From assembly GCA_041484845.1 (NCBI GenBank), contig JBGPIK010000106.1:1-17144 (forward strand): a stretch of 17,144 bases of DNA, in the 5' to 3' direction. The DNA comes from JBGPIK01 sp041484845. Its GTDB lineage: Bacteria; Desulfobacterota; Binatia; UBA9968. A model generated the notes under the pieces. That model ran no database searches. It was not told the origin of the DNA and worked only from the letters and a program-made list of their open reading frames with translations. Below are positions 6,520 to 14,816 of the stretch, piece by piece (the stretch's first letter is position 1; each line of letters starts with the position of its first letter). The translations under genes and the position numbers were made by a program.

Positions 6520-6640
6520 AACATTTGCCGCGGCTGTAACAAAAAAATGAAAAGAAAATTTCACCACGAAAGCCACGAAAAAAAACTTGCGCAAGGTCCG
6601 AAAACTCTTAATCAATTGTAATCACACGAAGGAACCTGTC

Positions 6641-7720
6641 ATGCGCATTCTCAATAACAGTGAGATCGAACAAGTCCTGACCCTCGAGGACTGCATGGAA
6701 GTGCTGGAGGTCGCCTACCGCGAGCACGCGTCGGGAAAAACCGCGAACCGGCCGCGCAACCACACCATGTTTCCTGTGGAAGACAAGCGCCATCCCGGTT
6801 TTCATTACAGGTTCAAGTCTCAGGAAGGCGGAAACCTTTCCTCCGGTGTCTGGGCCCTGCGCATAACCTCGGACATGGCCGGCGTGGAGACGCTTGCCGA
6901 TGGCACAAAACGGCGCCGACTCATTCCGGCGGCACGCGGCAACACCTATGTGGGTCTCATTACTCTTTACAGCCTCGAGACCATAGAACCGATCGCCGTG
7001 TTGCACGATAGCTACATCCAGAAGCTCCGAGTTGGCGCGACCTCGGCAATGGGAATCCGTGAGCTCGCCAATCCAGATGCGCGAATTTCGGGGCTCTTTG
7101 GATCCGGCTGGCAGGCCGAAGCTCACCTTCGTTACCTTTATATGGTGCATCCGCAAATTGAAGAGGTGCGCGTCTATAGCCCGACGCCGGCGCACCGCGA
7201 GGCGTTTGCTAAAGAATGGAGCGACAAGCTCGGGAAGCGGATTATCGCCGTGGATCACCCTAGAGATGCGGTTCAGGGTTGCCAGATCGTGACCTGCGCG
7301 ACGGCCACGATGGATCCTTGTTTCGATGGAAAGTGGCTCGAGCCGGGCACGCATGTGACGGCCATCACTTCACCCGATCGCACTACCGTGCGGCGCGAAT
7401 TGGACGAGACCACTTTAGAGCGCGCCGATGTTTTGATCGTGCTGTCAAAAGAGCAGATCGAATACGACAACCAAATCGATCTCATGGAACCGGTTAAGAA
7501 AGGTTTGAAAACCTGGGACGAAATCGGCGAGCTTGGCGATCTATTGATCGGCCGCTTCCCTGGACGGAGCCGAAAAGATCAGATCACAATCTTCGGCAAT
7601 AACACGGGGATGGGAATTCAGTTTGCGGCGGTTGGCGCCCGCACGCTAGCGCTGGCGGAAGCTAAAGGGTTGGGGCGCGAGGTGCCGACCGAATGGTTTC
7701 TAGAGGAGACGACACCATGA
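6641..7720 (+). CDS. Ornithine cyclodeaminase/mu-crystallin family protein
   Basis: A 359-residue NAD(P)-binding protein. The family core is clear: LHDSYIQKLRVGATSAMGIR (121-140) and a Rossmann turn GLFGSGWQAEAHL (151-163), followed by the β-strand VRVYSPTP and a late GTHVTAITSPD segment where the family places its catalytic aspartate. Members cyclise ornithine, reduce cyclic imines such as pyrroline-2-carboxylate, or act on alanine and lysine, so the chemistry is probably imine/amino-acid redox or deamination. It is longer than the common 310-330 residues, with an extra insert around 45-100. The ATG at 6641 follows AAGGA and is preferred to the open frame from 6587. It overlaps the next gene by four bases (ATGA), placing it in the same translation-coupled unit as the second aconitase-type pair. 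Confidence 0.88.
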   Translation: MRILNNSEIEQVLTLEDCMEVLEVAYREHASGKTANRPRNHTMFPVEDKRHPGFHYRFKSQEGGNLSSGVWALRITSDMAGVETLADGTKRRRLIPAARGNTYVGLITLYSLETIEPIAVLHDSYIQKLRVGATSAMGIRELANPDARISGLFGSGWQAEAHLRYLYMVHPQIEEVRVYSPTPAHREAFAKEWSDKLGKRIIAVDHPRDAVQGCQIVTCATATMDPCFDGKWLEPGTHVTAITSPDRTTVRRELDETTLERADVLIVLSKEQIEYDNQIDLMEPVKKGLKTWDEIGELGDLLIGRFPGRSRKDQITIFGNNTGMGIQFAAVGARTLALAEAKGLGREVPTEWFLEETTP

Positions 7721-8232
7721 TGGAACAGATCGGCGGGAAAGTCATCAAGTTCGGCAATAACGTCAACACCGACGTCATTATCCCGGGCCGCTACATGGTC
7801 AGCATCGATCCCCAGGAGCTCGGCAAACACGCCTTCGAGCCGCTTGGACCGGAAGTACAGAAGCGCCTCTGGGCTTCTCAAGTCGTAGTCGGGGGCAGTA
7901 ATCTCGGCTGCGGCAGCGCGCGCGAGCAGGCGGCCCTTTGCTTGATCGGCGCCGGGATCAAGGCGGTGGTGGCGAAATCTTTTTCCCGGGTGTTCTTTCG
8001 CAACTGCATCAATACCGGCCTGCCGGCGGTCGAATGTCCCGAACTGGCGGAGGCCGTAAGCGACGGCGATGAGCTGACACTTGATTTGGAGCGCGGGATC
8101 GCCGAAGCGCAGGGAAAGAATTTCCGTTTCGCTTCCTATCCCGAAAGCCTCAAGCAGATTCTCGACGCCGGCGGTCTGATCGCCTATATCGCAAAGTATG
8201 TTCTGCCGCAGCAAAAAAGTGCGCAAAGGTGA
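7717..8232 (+). CDS. Aconitase/3-isopropylmalate dehydratase small subunit (canonical)
   Basis: A 171-residue LeuD/HacB-like small subunit. The opening KFGNNVNTDVIIPGRY and the catalytic loop SNLGCGSAREQA (61-72) are canonical, with S67 and R69 at the positions used in catalysis and substrate binding. AKSFSRVFFRNCINTGLPAVE follows as expected. It should pair with the large subunit encoded next. The ATG at 7717 lies 8 bp after AGAGGAG and overlaps the upstream TGA (ATGA), so an earlier in-frame ATG at 7693 is not used. Gene order is small-then-large, the reverse of the altered pair upstream. Leucine biosynthesis is unlikely: no leuA or leuB is nearby and the surroundings are catabolic. Substrate unknown; a substituted malate or tricarboxylate is the family expectation. 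Confidence 0.88.
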   Translation: MMEQIGGKVIKFGNNVNTDVIIPGRYMVSIDPQELGKHAFEPLGPEVQKRLWASQVVVGGSNLGCGSAREQAALCLIGAGIKAVVAKSFSRVFFRNCINTGLPAVECPELAEAVSDGDELTLDLERGIAEAQGKNFRFASYPESLKQILDAGGLIAYIAKYVLPQQKSAQR

Positions 8233-8237
8233 AGCCC

Positions 8238-9500
8238 ATGGGAAAAACTTTCGCTGAAAAGGTGCTCGCAAAAGCTGCCGGGTTAACGGATGTTGCCACA
8301 GGCCAGGTCGTCGATGTCTATCCCGATCTCTACATGAGCCACATGGCGAGCTGGCGCTGTATTCGCACGATGGAAAAGCTCGGAACCGATCAGATTTACG
8401 ATCGCGACCGCATCGCCATGGTGATGGATCATATCTCGCCCGCGCAAACCGCAAAGATTGCCGACGATCAGCGGCTCTGTCGCGAGTTCGCGGAGCGCAT
8501 GGGGATCAAGAAGTTTTACGATGTGAACACCGGCATCGCGCACATCGTGCTGAGCGAGAAAGGCTTCGTCCGTCCCGGCATGGTCATCATTGGGACCGAT
8601 TCCCATACGACCATCTACGGCGCTCTCGGCGCGTTCGGCACCGGCGTCGGATTCAGCGAGCTCACGGCCGCCTGGGTTACGGGAAAACTCTGGATGAAAG
8701 TGCCGGAATCCATCAAAGTCGTCATCGAGGGCCCGCTCGCGCGCGGGATAACTTCAAAAGATGTCATGCTCAAACTGATCGGCGATCTTACCGCCGACGG
8801 CGCGACTTATTTATCGGTTGAGTTTCACGGCAGCTATATCGAGGGGCTTTCAGTCTCGGATCGCATGACCCTTTGTAATCTCGCCATGGAACTCGGCGCC
8901 AAGAACGGCTTTGTCCGCCCCGATGAGATGACCAGAAAATATCTCGCTGAGCGCGGCGTGGAGCCGGGCCAGTACGGCGAAATTCACTCGGATCTCGACG
9001 CGGTTTATGTGAAGACGGTGACAATCGACGGCCAATCTCTGGAGCCGCAGATTTCTTGCCCACACACGGTCGACAACGTGAAGCCCATCGATCAGGTCGC
9101 CGGCACGAAAGTGAATCAGGTCTTCATCGGTTCCTGCGCCAACGCCAAGTACGAAGATCTGGTAGAAGCGGCAAAGATTCTTCAAGGCCGTAAAATCGCA
9201 AAGGGCGTGAGGCTACTGGTAAGCCCGGCTTCGCAGGAGGTCGTGGCGCGCACGGTGAAAGACGGCACCTACTCGATCCTTCTCGACGCCGGCGCGCTGA
9301 TCACGAATCCGGGTTGCAGCGCATGCGCGGGAGAAATCGGCGTCATGGCCGATGGCGAGGTCACACTCTCAACCGCGAATCGCAACTTTCAGGGACGCAT
9401 GGGAAGTTACAAGTCTGAGATTTATCTGGCAAGTCCCGCCGTGGCGGCGGCGACGGCGATCAAAGGGGTTATTGCCGATCCCCGTGAGTTCATGCCGTAG
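8238..9500 (+). CDS. Aconitase/3-isopropylmalate dehydratase large subunit (canonical, Fe-S)
   Basis: A 420-residue LeuC/HacA-type hydro-lyase subunit, close to the compact archaeal/HacA length. MDHISPA, TGIAHIVLSEKGFVRPG, IGTDSHTTIYGALGAFGTG and the C-terminal STANRNFQGRMG are all present. The cluster cysteines are intact: one in IGSCANAKYEDL and two in TNPGCSACAG (C300, C360 and C363 from the ATG), so a [4Fe-4S] cluster should form. Together with the small subunit just upstream it should catalyse stereospecific dehydration/rehydration of a hydroxy-polycarboxylate. The frame is open from a GTG at 8229, but AAAGGTG sits six bases before the ATG at 8238, which I prefer. It serves as an in-cluster control showing what the paralogue at 4642 has lost. 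Confidence 0.9.
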   Translation: MGKTFAEKVLAKAAGLTDVATGQVVDVYPDLYMSHMASWRCIRTMEKLGTDQIYDRDRIAMVMDHISPAQTAKIADDQRLCREFAERMGIKKFYDVNTGIAHIVLSEKGFVRPGMVIIGTDSHTTIYGALGAFGTGVGFSELTAAWVTGKLWMKVPESIKVVIEGPLARGITSKDVMLKLIGDLTADGATYLSVEFHGSYIEGLSVSDRMTLCNLAMELGAKNGFVRPDEMTRKYLAERGVEPGQYGEIHSDLDAVYVKTVTIDGQSLEPQISCPHTVDNVKPIDQVAGTKVNQVFIGSCANAKYEDLVEAAKILQGRKIAKGVRLLVSPASQEVVARTVKDGTYSILLDAGALITNPGCSACAGEIGVMADGEVTLSTANRNFQGRMGSYKSEIYLASPAVAAATAIKGVIADPREFMP

Positions 9501-9550
9501 CTCGCCGGCCCTCGTGATTTGATGAAATGCCGTTTACCAAATAGTGCAAA

Positions 9551-9600
9551 AGCCCCCTCTCTTCTCTCCCCCGCGAGCGGGGGAGATGGAAGAGGGGGTT
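9551..9600. repeat. C-rich/G-rich palindromic intergenic element
   Basis: AGCCCCCTCT at 9551-9560 and AGAGGGGGTT at 9591-9600 form the base of a long imperfect stem whose tip is CCCCCGCGAGCGGGGG. Pyrimidine-rich and purine-rich arms of about 20 nt pair over most positions. It is followed by TCTTTTCCTC, so it could act as a terminator between the aconitase-type genes and the first UbiD gene. The same kind of stem sits inside the repeat at 5901-6007, which suggests a dispersed genomic element rather than a dedicated terminator. Confidence 0.6.
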
Positions 9601-9674
9601 CTTTTCCTCTGTTGCTGTTTGCGTTGCGGCTACGCCGCGTTGGGAATAACCCGGCTTAGCATTGCGAACTACCT

Positions 9675-11099
9675 ATGCGCTACGGCGATCTAAGAGAGTG
9701 GCTCGGAATTGTCGAAGGAATGGGCGAGCTCAAGAGGCTCGCGGCCGTGCACTGGAATCTTGAGATCGGAGCCATCACGGACGTCGTTCATCACACCGAA
9801 CCGAGTCCGGCGCTTTTGTTCGAAGAGATACCTGACTATCCACCCGGCCGCAGCATACTCGTCAATGCCATGCACTCGCGCAACCGCTTGGCGGTCACCA
9901 TGGGGCTGCCGACCGGGTTGAAAGATTTGGAAATCGTCGCTCACTTGCGGGAAAAAATTGCTTCCATTAAGCCCATCCCGCCGAATTTTGTTGCCACCGG
10001 ACCCATCTACGAGAACGTGCTCACGGGAAACTCGGTCGACATCACAAAATTTCCCGCACCCAAATGGCATAAGCACGACGGCGGCAGGTACATCGGCACC
10101 GGCTGCATCGTATTCACACAAGACCCTGACGACGGATGGGTTAACCTCGGCACCTATCGAGTGATGGTCCACGATGCGGAAACGCTCGGCCTCTACATCT
10201 CGCCGGGAAAGCACGGCAGAATTCACCGCGACAAGTGCTTTGCGCGCGGCGCGCCGCTCAAGGTAGCCATTTCCCTCGGTAACGAACCGCTTCTGTTTCT
10301 TGGCTCGTGCATGGAAATGCCGCACGGGTTGAGCGAATACGACTACATCGGCGGATGGCGCGGTGAGCCCATCGACGTCGTCAAAGGTGAGTTTACCGGC
10401 TTGCCCATTCCTGCCGGCGCCGAAATTGTGATCGAAGGAGAGTGCCTTCCCACGACCCGTAAAGAGGAAGGACCTTTCGGCGAATTTACCGGCTACTACG
10501 CCAGCGCCGTTCGCGACGAACCCGTGGTTAAGATCAAGGCGATCTATCACCGCGACAATCCAATTATCCTCGGCTATCCCCCTTCCAAGCCGCCGAACGA
10601 GATGGCCTTCGTCTTCGCCTACTATCGTTCGGCAATGATTTGGGATGAGCTCGAGCGCGCCGGTGTCCCCGATGTTTGCGGCGTCTGGACCGACAGCGCG
10701 GGCGCGGCGCGCATGTTCACCGTGGTCGCGATTCGCCAGCGCTATGCAGGCCACAGCCGTCAGGCCGGGCTGATCGCCGCCAACTGCCATGCCAACGCTT
10801 ATCTGGGAAGGTTCACCATCGTGGTCGATGATGATATCGAAATCGCCAATCTCCACGATGTCATTTGGGCGCTGTCAACGCGTTGCGATCCGGCCACGAG
10901 CTGTGAAATTATTTCCCGCTGTTGGAGCGGGCCGCTGGATCCGATCATTCCCAAGGAAGCGAAGGGCTTCAATTCGCGCATGATCATCGATGCTTGCCGC
11001 CCGTTCGAATGGAAAAACGATTTTCCCCGAACCGTGGGCATTGATCGCCAGGAAGCAGACAAAGTCATCAAAGAGTGGGGAGCAAAGATTTTTGACTGA
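9675..11099 (+). CDS. UbiD-family prenylated-FMN decarboxylase (copy 1)
   Basis: A 474-residue UbiD-superfamily enzyme expected to decarboxylate reversibly an aromatic or α,β-unsaturated acid using prenylated FMN. Residues matching those known in Fdc1/UbiD are present: N157 and R162 in WVNLGTYRVM, H180 in PGKHGRIH, E254 in VIEGE (metal and phosphate site), and the catalytic pair E265 and E270 in EGPFGEFTGYY. The C-terminal FNSRMIIDACRPF is typical. No Shine-Dalgarno is visible before the ATG, but the start aligns with that of the second copy (both begin MxYxDLREWLG), which supports it. It is paralogous to the gene at 12394 and separated from it by a binding-protein gene. No UbiX flavin prenyltransferase is in the window. 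Confidence 0.93.
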   Translation: MRYGDLREWLGIVEGMGELKRLAAVHWNLEIGAITDVVHHTEPSPALLFEEIPDYPPGRSILVNAMHSRNRLAVTMGLPTGLKDLEIVAHLREKIASIKPIPPNFVATGPIYENVLTGNSVDITKFPAPKWHKHDGGRYIGTGCIVFTQDPDDGWVNLGTYRVMVHDAETLGLYISPGKHGRIHRDKCFARGAPLKVAISLGNEPLLFLGSCMEMPHGLSEYDYIGGWRGEPIDVVKGEFTGLPIPAGAEIVIEGECLPTTRKEEGPFGEFTGYYASAVRDEPVVKIKAIYHRDNPIILGYPPSKPPNEMAFVFAYYRSAMIWDELERAGVPDVCGVWTDSAGAARMFTVVAIRQRYAGHSRQAGLIAANCHANAYLGRFTIVVDDDIEIANLHDVIWALSTRCDPATSCEIISRCWSGPLDPIIPKEAKGFNSRMIIDACRPFEWKNDFPRTVGIDRQEADKVIKEWGAKIFD

Positions 11100-11125
11100 G
11101 GTTTCGAGCTCAGTGCGAGAGGGTA

Positions 11126-12145
11126 ATGTTTATGAAAATGCAGCGCGCATGGCAACTGGGTTTGATTTTTGTTTGTTTTCTCTTGCCGGTCCGAGTTAGC
11201 GCCCAACCTCTCCAGAAAATCATCGAGGACGCCAAAAAGGAAGGGAAGTTGGTTTTCTACACCGTGCTGACTTTGCCGGACAGCCAGGCGCTCCTTAAAG
11301 GCTTCCAGCAAAAATATCCCTTTATGCAATTTGAGCTCTTTCGCCTCGGCGCTGAAAAGATGCGCACCAAGATCCTCACCGAAGCCAGAGCCGACCGCCA
11401 TTTTTTCGATGTGACGTCGATGGATGTGGTGGAGGCCGGAGTCCTTCAGGGGCAGCACATATTCGCTCCATTTGCCGCGCCGTCACGAGATGCCATACCC
11501 ACCGGACTGAAAGACGAAGAGGGATACTGGGCGGCGATCTACGTGCGCCAGTTCGTGCTCGCCTACAACACTCGCCTCGTTGCCGAAAAGGACATGCCCA
11601 AGGATTGGATGGAGCTTCTTAATCCCAAGTGGAAAGGAAAAATCGGCATGGATCAGGAGGAGACGGAATGGTATGCCGCGCTTTCAGAGTATTGGGGCAG
11701 AGATAAAGCGCGCAAATTCCTGCGCGCGCTGGCAGCGCAAAATCCCGCGCTCCATCAAGGCCACACGCTCATCGCCAAGCTGACGGTTGCCGGCGAGTTT
11801 CCCTTATCGATCGCGCACGGCAGCCGCGTTGAACAGCTCAAGGGCGAGGGCGCGCCGCTGGACTGGGTCGATACGGTGGATCCGGTAGTGACGTCCCCTA
11901 GTGTTATTTCCCTGTCGGCGCGGGCGCCCCATCCCAATGCGGCGCGCCTCTTCGTTGAATATGTACTTTCCTACGAAGGGCAGAAGCTGGTGCGCGATAA
12001 TTTCCGCGTCACCGCGCGCTCGGATATTCCGCCTTTGGTCAAAAAACTCGACATGAAGCGCCTGCGGACATTCTTTGTCAATCCGAAAATCGCCAACCGC
12101 TATGGCGAATTTCAGAAGGACTATCAGGAAATCTTCGGCCGTTAG
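11126..12145 (+). CDS. Extracellular solute-binding protein, family 1 (Fe3+-type fold)
   Basis: A 339-residue periplasmic protein. The n-region and hydrophobic core LGLIFVCFLLPV end in VSAQ, a Sec signal peptidase site near residue 26. The mature part starts with EDAKKEGKLVFYTV, then MQFELFRLGAEKMRTKI and YVRQFVLAYNTRLV, the pattern of the AfuA/FutA ‘iron-type’ binding proteins. The paired tyrosines that bind iron in FbpA are not seen at the expected place (EWYAALSEYWG instead), so a small organic ligand is more likely than iron. It starts 26 bp after the first UbiD stop; ATGs at 11126 and 11132 are both possible behind GAGAGGG. No permease or ATPase lies nearby. The context suggests capture of the substrate handled by this cluster. 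Confidence 0.88.
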   Translation: MFMKMQRAWQLGLIFVCFLLPVRVSAQPLQKIIEDAKKEGKLVFYTVLTLPDSQALLKGFQQKYPFMQFELFRLGAEKMRTKILTEARADRHFFDVTSMDVVEAGVLQGQHIFAPFAAPSRDAIPTGLKDEEGYWAAIYVRQFVLAYNTRLVAEKDMPKDWMELLNPKWKGKIGMDQEETEWYAALSEYWGRDKARKFLRALAAQNPALHQGHTLIAKLTVAGEFPLSIAHGSRVEQLKGEGAPLDWVDTVDPVVTSPSVISLSARAPHPNAARLFVEYVLSYEGQKLVRDNFRVTARSDIPPLVKKLDMKRLRTFFVNPKIANRYGEFQKDYQEIFGR

Positions 12146-12175
12146 CCCACATTATTTACGCTTAGAGGAGAAACC

Positions 12176-12397
12176 ATGACACTGTGTCGATCGAGAGGTG
12201 AGCCGAAAGCGCAAAGAGCAAAGCGCACAGCGCGAAAAGCAACCGAGCGAATGCTTCTGAAAGCTCCCTGCTGCATGCGTCATGCGCAAACGCACAGGCC
12301 CATTGCCTCGGTCTGGAGGGCTCGCCTCTCGATCGCTCTCATGCCTGAATACTCCGGCTTACAGAGGCAAGAAAAAAACATGGGAGCGTTTTCATGA
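12176..12397 (+). CDS. Small basic ORF coupled to the second UbiD gene
   Basis: A 73-residue ORF with a strong AGAGGAG five bases before its ATG, and an ATGA overlap with the second UbiD start at 12394. Translation signals therefore favour real expression, but the sequence is unlike a folded protein: it is rich in Arg, Lys and Ala, has three cysteines (4, 32, 33) and no recognisable motif. It may be a leader peptide that carries ribosomes to ubiD, or the remnant of a broken gene. Its first nine codons (MTLCRSRGE) resemble those of the ORF at 17068 (MTPRRSTGE), which also follows a binding-protein gene. Confidence 0.35.
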   Translation: MTLCRSRGEPKAQRAKRTARKATERMLLKAPCCMRHAQTHRPIASVWRARLSIALMPEYSGLQRQEKNMGAFS

Positions 12398-13821
12398 GTT
12401 ATCGAGATCTCCGAGAGTGGTTGGGGCAAGTCGAGCAATTGGGTGAGCTGCGCCACGTCGATGGAGCGGATTGGGATCTGGAAATCGGCGCCATCGCCGA
12501 TATGGCGCGCAAGGAGTTAAATACTCCACCCTGCCTTCTGTTTGATTCAATCAAAGGCTATCCCAAAGGTTACCGCTTGGCGATCGGCCTTCTCAATTCC
12601 ATAAAACGTGTCGCTCTGACGACCGGGATGCCCGTCGATCTGCCGACGATGGAATTCGTTCGCCTGTGGCGGCAAAGGATCAGAGCGCTGCATCCGATTC
12701 CGCCGGAGGAAGTGCATGATGCGCCGTTATTGGAAAATGTCTGGGAGGAAAAGGACGTTGATATCCTGCGTTTTCCAACTCCGCGCTACAACGTCGGCGA
12801 TGGCGGCCGCTATCTCGGCACCGGCCATATTGTCATCACCCGCGATCCGGAAGAGGCGTGGATCAATGTCGGCACCTACCGGGTGATGATTCACGACGCC
12901 AATTCGCTCGGGCTTTACATCTCGCCGGGGAAACACGGCCGCATCCATATGGAGAAGTACTTCGCTAGAAACGAGCCGTGTCCGGTCATCGTCGCTCTGG
13001 GAAACGATCCATTGGTTTTCATGGCCTCGGCCTTCGAGGTTCCCCACGGCCTGTCGGAATTCGATTTCGCCGGCGCTCTCAAAGGCGAGCCCTTGAAAAT
13101 CATCCGCCTAGGCCCGGCCAAGCTTCCGGTGCCGGCAACCGCAGAAATGGTCATCGAGGGGGAATGCTATCCCGGCGATCGCAAACCGGAGGGCCCGCTG
13201 GGTGAATGGACGGGTTACTATGCCAGCGGCGTCAGGGATGAGCCGGTTATGCGCATCCGGCGCGTCTATTTTCGCAACGATCCGATTATGACCGGCGCGC
13301 CGCCAAGCAGACCGCCCACCGAAGCCGCTTTTTACAAATGCTTCTGGCGCTCGGCAACCATCTGGGATGAATTGGAGAGCGCGGGAGTACCTGATGTCGT
13401 CGGCGTTTGGTGCCCGCCGGAAGGCAACACGCGCCTGTTTACCGTGTTGGCGATCAAGCAGCGCTATCCCGGCCATGCGCGTCAGGCCGCTCTCATCGCA
13501 TCGCAATGTCACGCCGCCGCCTACCTCGGCCGCTTCACGGTCGTTGTCGATGAGGACATCGATCCCGCAGATATGAAGGATGTGCTGTGGGCCATGACGA
13601 CGCGCTGCGATCCCAGCGAAGATATCGAAATTTTGCGCCGCTGCTGGAGCGGTCCTTTAGATCCCATCGTGCCGAAGCAGAAGAAAGGCTTCAACTCTCG
13701 CGCCGTCATCGATGCGTGCAGGCCGTATGAATGGCTAAAGGATTTTCCCAAGTCAGTTGCAGTTCCCGACGATCTGGCACAGCGGGTAAGAGACAAATGG
13801 GGGCAAGCGATCATCAAATGA
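12394..13821 (+). CDS. UbiD-family prenylated-FMN decarboxylase (copy 2)
   Basis: A 475-residue paralogue of the UbiD protein encoded at 9675, collinear along its whole length. The same functional residues are kept: N158 and R163 in WINVGTYRVM, H181 in PGKHGRIH, E255 in VIEGE, and E266/E271 in EGPLGEWTGYY. Differences cluster in the segment around 40-130 and in loops, as expected for different substrates. The ATG is preceded by GGGAG at seven bases and overlaps the upstream small ORF. Its own TGA overlaps the next start by four bases (ATGA), so expression is tied to the NMT1-type binding protein. Two UbiD copies in one operon could act on two intermediates or form mixed oligomers. Confidence 0.93.
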   Translation: MSYRDLREWLGQVEQLGELRHVDGADWDLEIGAIADMARKELNTPPCLLFDSIKGYPKGYRLAIGLLNSIKRVALTTGMPVDLPTMEFVRLWRQRIRALHPIPPEEVHDAPLLENVWEEKDVDILRFPTPRYNVGDGGRYLGTGHIVITRDPEEAWINVGTYRVMIHDANSLGLYISPGKHGRIHMEKYFARNEPCPVIVALGNDPLVFMASAFEVPHGLSEFDFAGALKGEPLKIIRLGPAKLPVPATAEMVIEGECYPGDRKPEGPLGEWTGYYASGVRDEPVMRIRRVYFRNDPIMTGAPPSRPPTEAAFYKCFWRSATIWDELESAGVPDVVGVWCPPEGNTRLFTVLAIKQRYPGHARQAALIASQCHAAAYLGRFTVVVDEDIDPADMKDVLWAMTTRCDPSEDIEILRRCWSGPLDPIVPKQKKGFNSRAVIDACRPYEWLKDFPKSVAVPDDLAQRVRDKWGQAIIK

Positions 13822-14816
13822 AGAAACCACTTGGTTTCATCCGATTCTGGTCTTTGGTCTACTTGTGCTGCAGTTGGTTTATTCCACAGCCGGCGCACGC
13901 GAAGGACATCCCGATCATTTACTCAGCAGTCACTGCCAGCGAGTCCGTACTATGGGTGGCTCATGAAACCGGATTATTTCAAAAGCATGGGTTGAATACT
14001 CAAATCGTCTATGTGTCTTCCGGCTCGCGGGCGATGAGCGCCTTAATCGCAGGGGAAACGCCGATTCTTTTTTCCGCGGCAAGTCCGGCGGTCTCGGCTG
14101 CGCTGGGCGGCGCGCGGGTAAAGATCATCATGGGATTACTTAACGTTTTTCCCTACTACCTCGTCTCCGTAAAGGGCATTACCCAGGTCGAGCAGCTCAG
14201 GGGCAAAAAAATCGGCATAAGCCGTTTCGGCTCTTCGGGTCATGCCGCCGCCATTTACGCCCTGCGCAGGTTCAATCTTGAACCGGGCCGGGATGTGGCG
14301 TTGCTTCAGATCGGCGGTGGCGCCGAACGAATTGCCGCGCTCCAGGCCAACGCGGTGCAGGGTACCCTCCTGACTTCGCCCCAGGAGTTGCTGGCGAAAA
14401 AGATGGGGGCCAGCGTGCTCGCCGATCTTGCGCAGATGGGAATTCCGTTCGTGCACTCCGCCGTGGTGACGCGTGATGAAGTGATCGCCCAGCAACCGGA
14501 CTTGCTCAATAATTTTGCCCGAGCGGTCCTTGAAGGACTCCATTTCATCAAGACGAGGCCGCGCGAAACGCTAAAAATATTTCAGAAATATTTTAGGACC
14601 GACGATATGGAGGCGCTCCAGGATTCGTACGATGAGTACGTCCGGCAGCTACAACGGGTGCCTTATACCGAAACCAAGGCATTGCAAACAGTGCTGCAAA
14701 CTTTAGGCGAGGCGCAGCCGGCGGCGCTCAAAGCGAAGCCGGAGCAGTTTATTGATCATTCTACGCTTCAGAAAATCGAGCGTTCTGGATTCTTGGAGAA
14801 ACTCTATGGCGGATAA
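13818..14816 (+). CDS. NMT1/THI5-type ABC transporter substrate-binding protein
   Basis: A 332-residue periplasmic binding protein of the SsuA/TauA/NMT1 class. The Sec leader ends in PAHAKD (cleavage near residue 28). The mature N-terminus has IIYSAVTASESVLWVAHETG and LFQKHGL, then ALIAGETPILFSAASPAV and LRGKKIGISRFGSSGHAA, all standard for this fold. I use the ATG at 13818, which overlaps the UbiD TGA; the open frame upstream from 13731 is only read-through inside UbiD. The gene ends at 14816 and overlaps the first cupin by 11 bases. The ligand of this class is usually a small acid, sulfonate or pyrimidine-like compound. There are no transporter partners in the window. Confidence 0.9.
   Translation: MKKPLGFIRFWSLVYLCCSWFIPQPAHAKDIPIIYSAVTASESVLWVAHETGLFQKHGLNTQIVYVSSGSRAMSALIAGETPILFSAASPAVSAALGGARVKIIMGLLNVFPYYLVSVKGITQVEQLRGKKIGISRFGSSGHAAAIYALRRFNLEPGRDVALLQIGGGAERIAALQANAVQGTLLTSPQELLAKKMGASVLADLAQMGIPFVHSAVVTRDEVIAQQPDLLNNFARAVLEGLHFIKTRPRETLKIFQKYFRTDDMEALQDSYDEYVRQLQRVPYTETKALQTVLQTLGEAQPAALKAKPEQFIDHSTLQKIERSGFLEKLYGG

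Noticed and set aside
6559..6582. Short tract TTCACCACGAAAGCCACGAA as a repeat array
   Set aside because: Only two degenerate units are present, with no spacers or further copies in the window.
6010..6615. Minus-strand 201-residue open frame covering the altered small-subunit gene
   Set aside because: Its hydrophobic start lies in an AT-rich gap and the rest is the antisense of a gene with clear LeuD motifs.
7717..9500. Leucine biosynthesis leuCD
   Set aside because: No leuA or leuB nearby, and the genes are translation-coupled to an OCD-family gene in a catabolic run, so the family is certain but the leucine role is not supported.
9690..10856. Minus-strand 388-residue open frame opposite the first UbiD gene
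   Set aside because: It is antisense to a gene with complete UbiD motifs, has no Shine-Dalgarno or recognisable domain, and arises from GC-rich codon bias.
11126..12145. Ferric iron-binding protein
   Set aside because: The fold family fits, but the paired tyrosines used for iron are not seen and the neighbours are catabolic enzymes.
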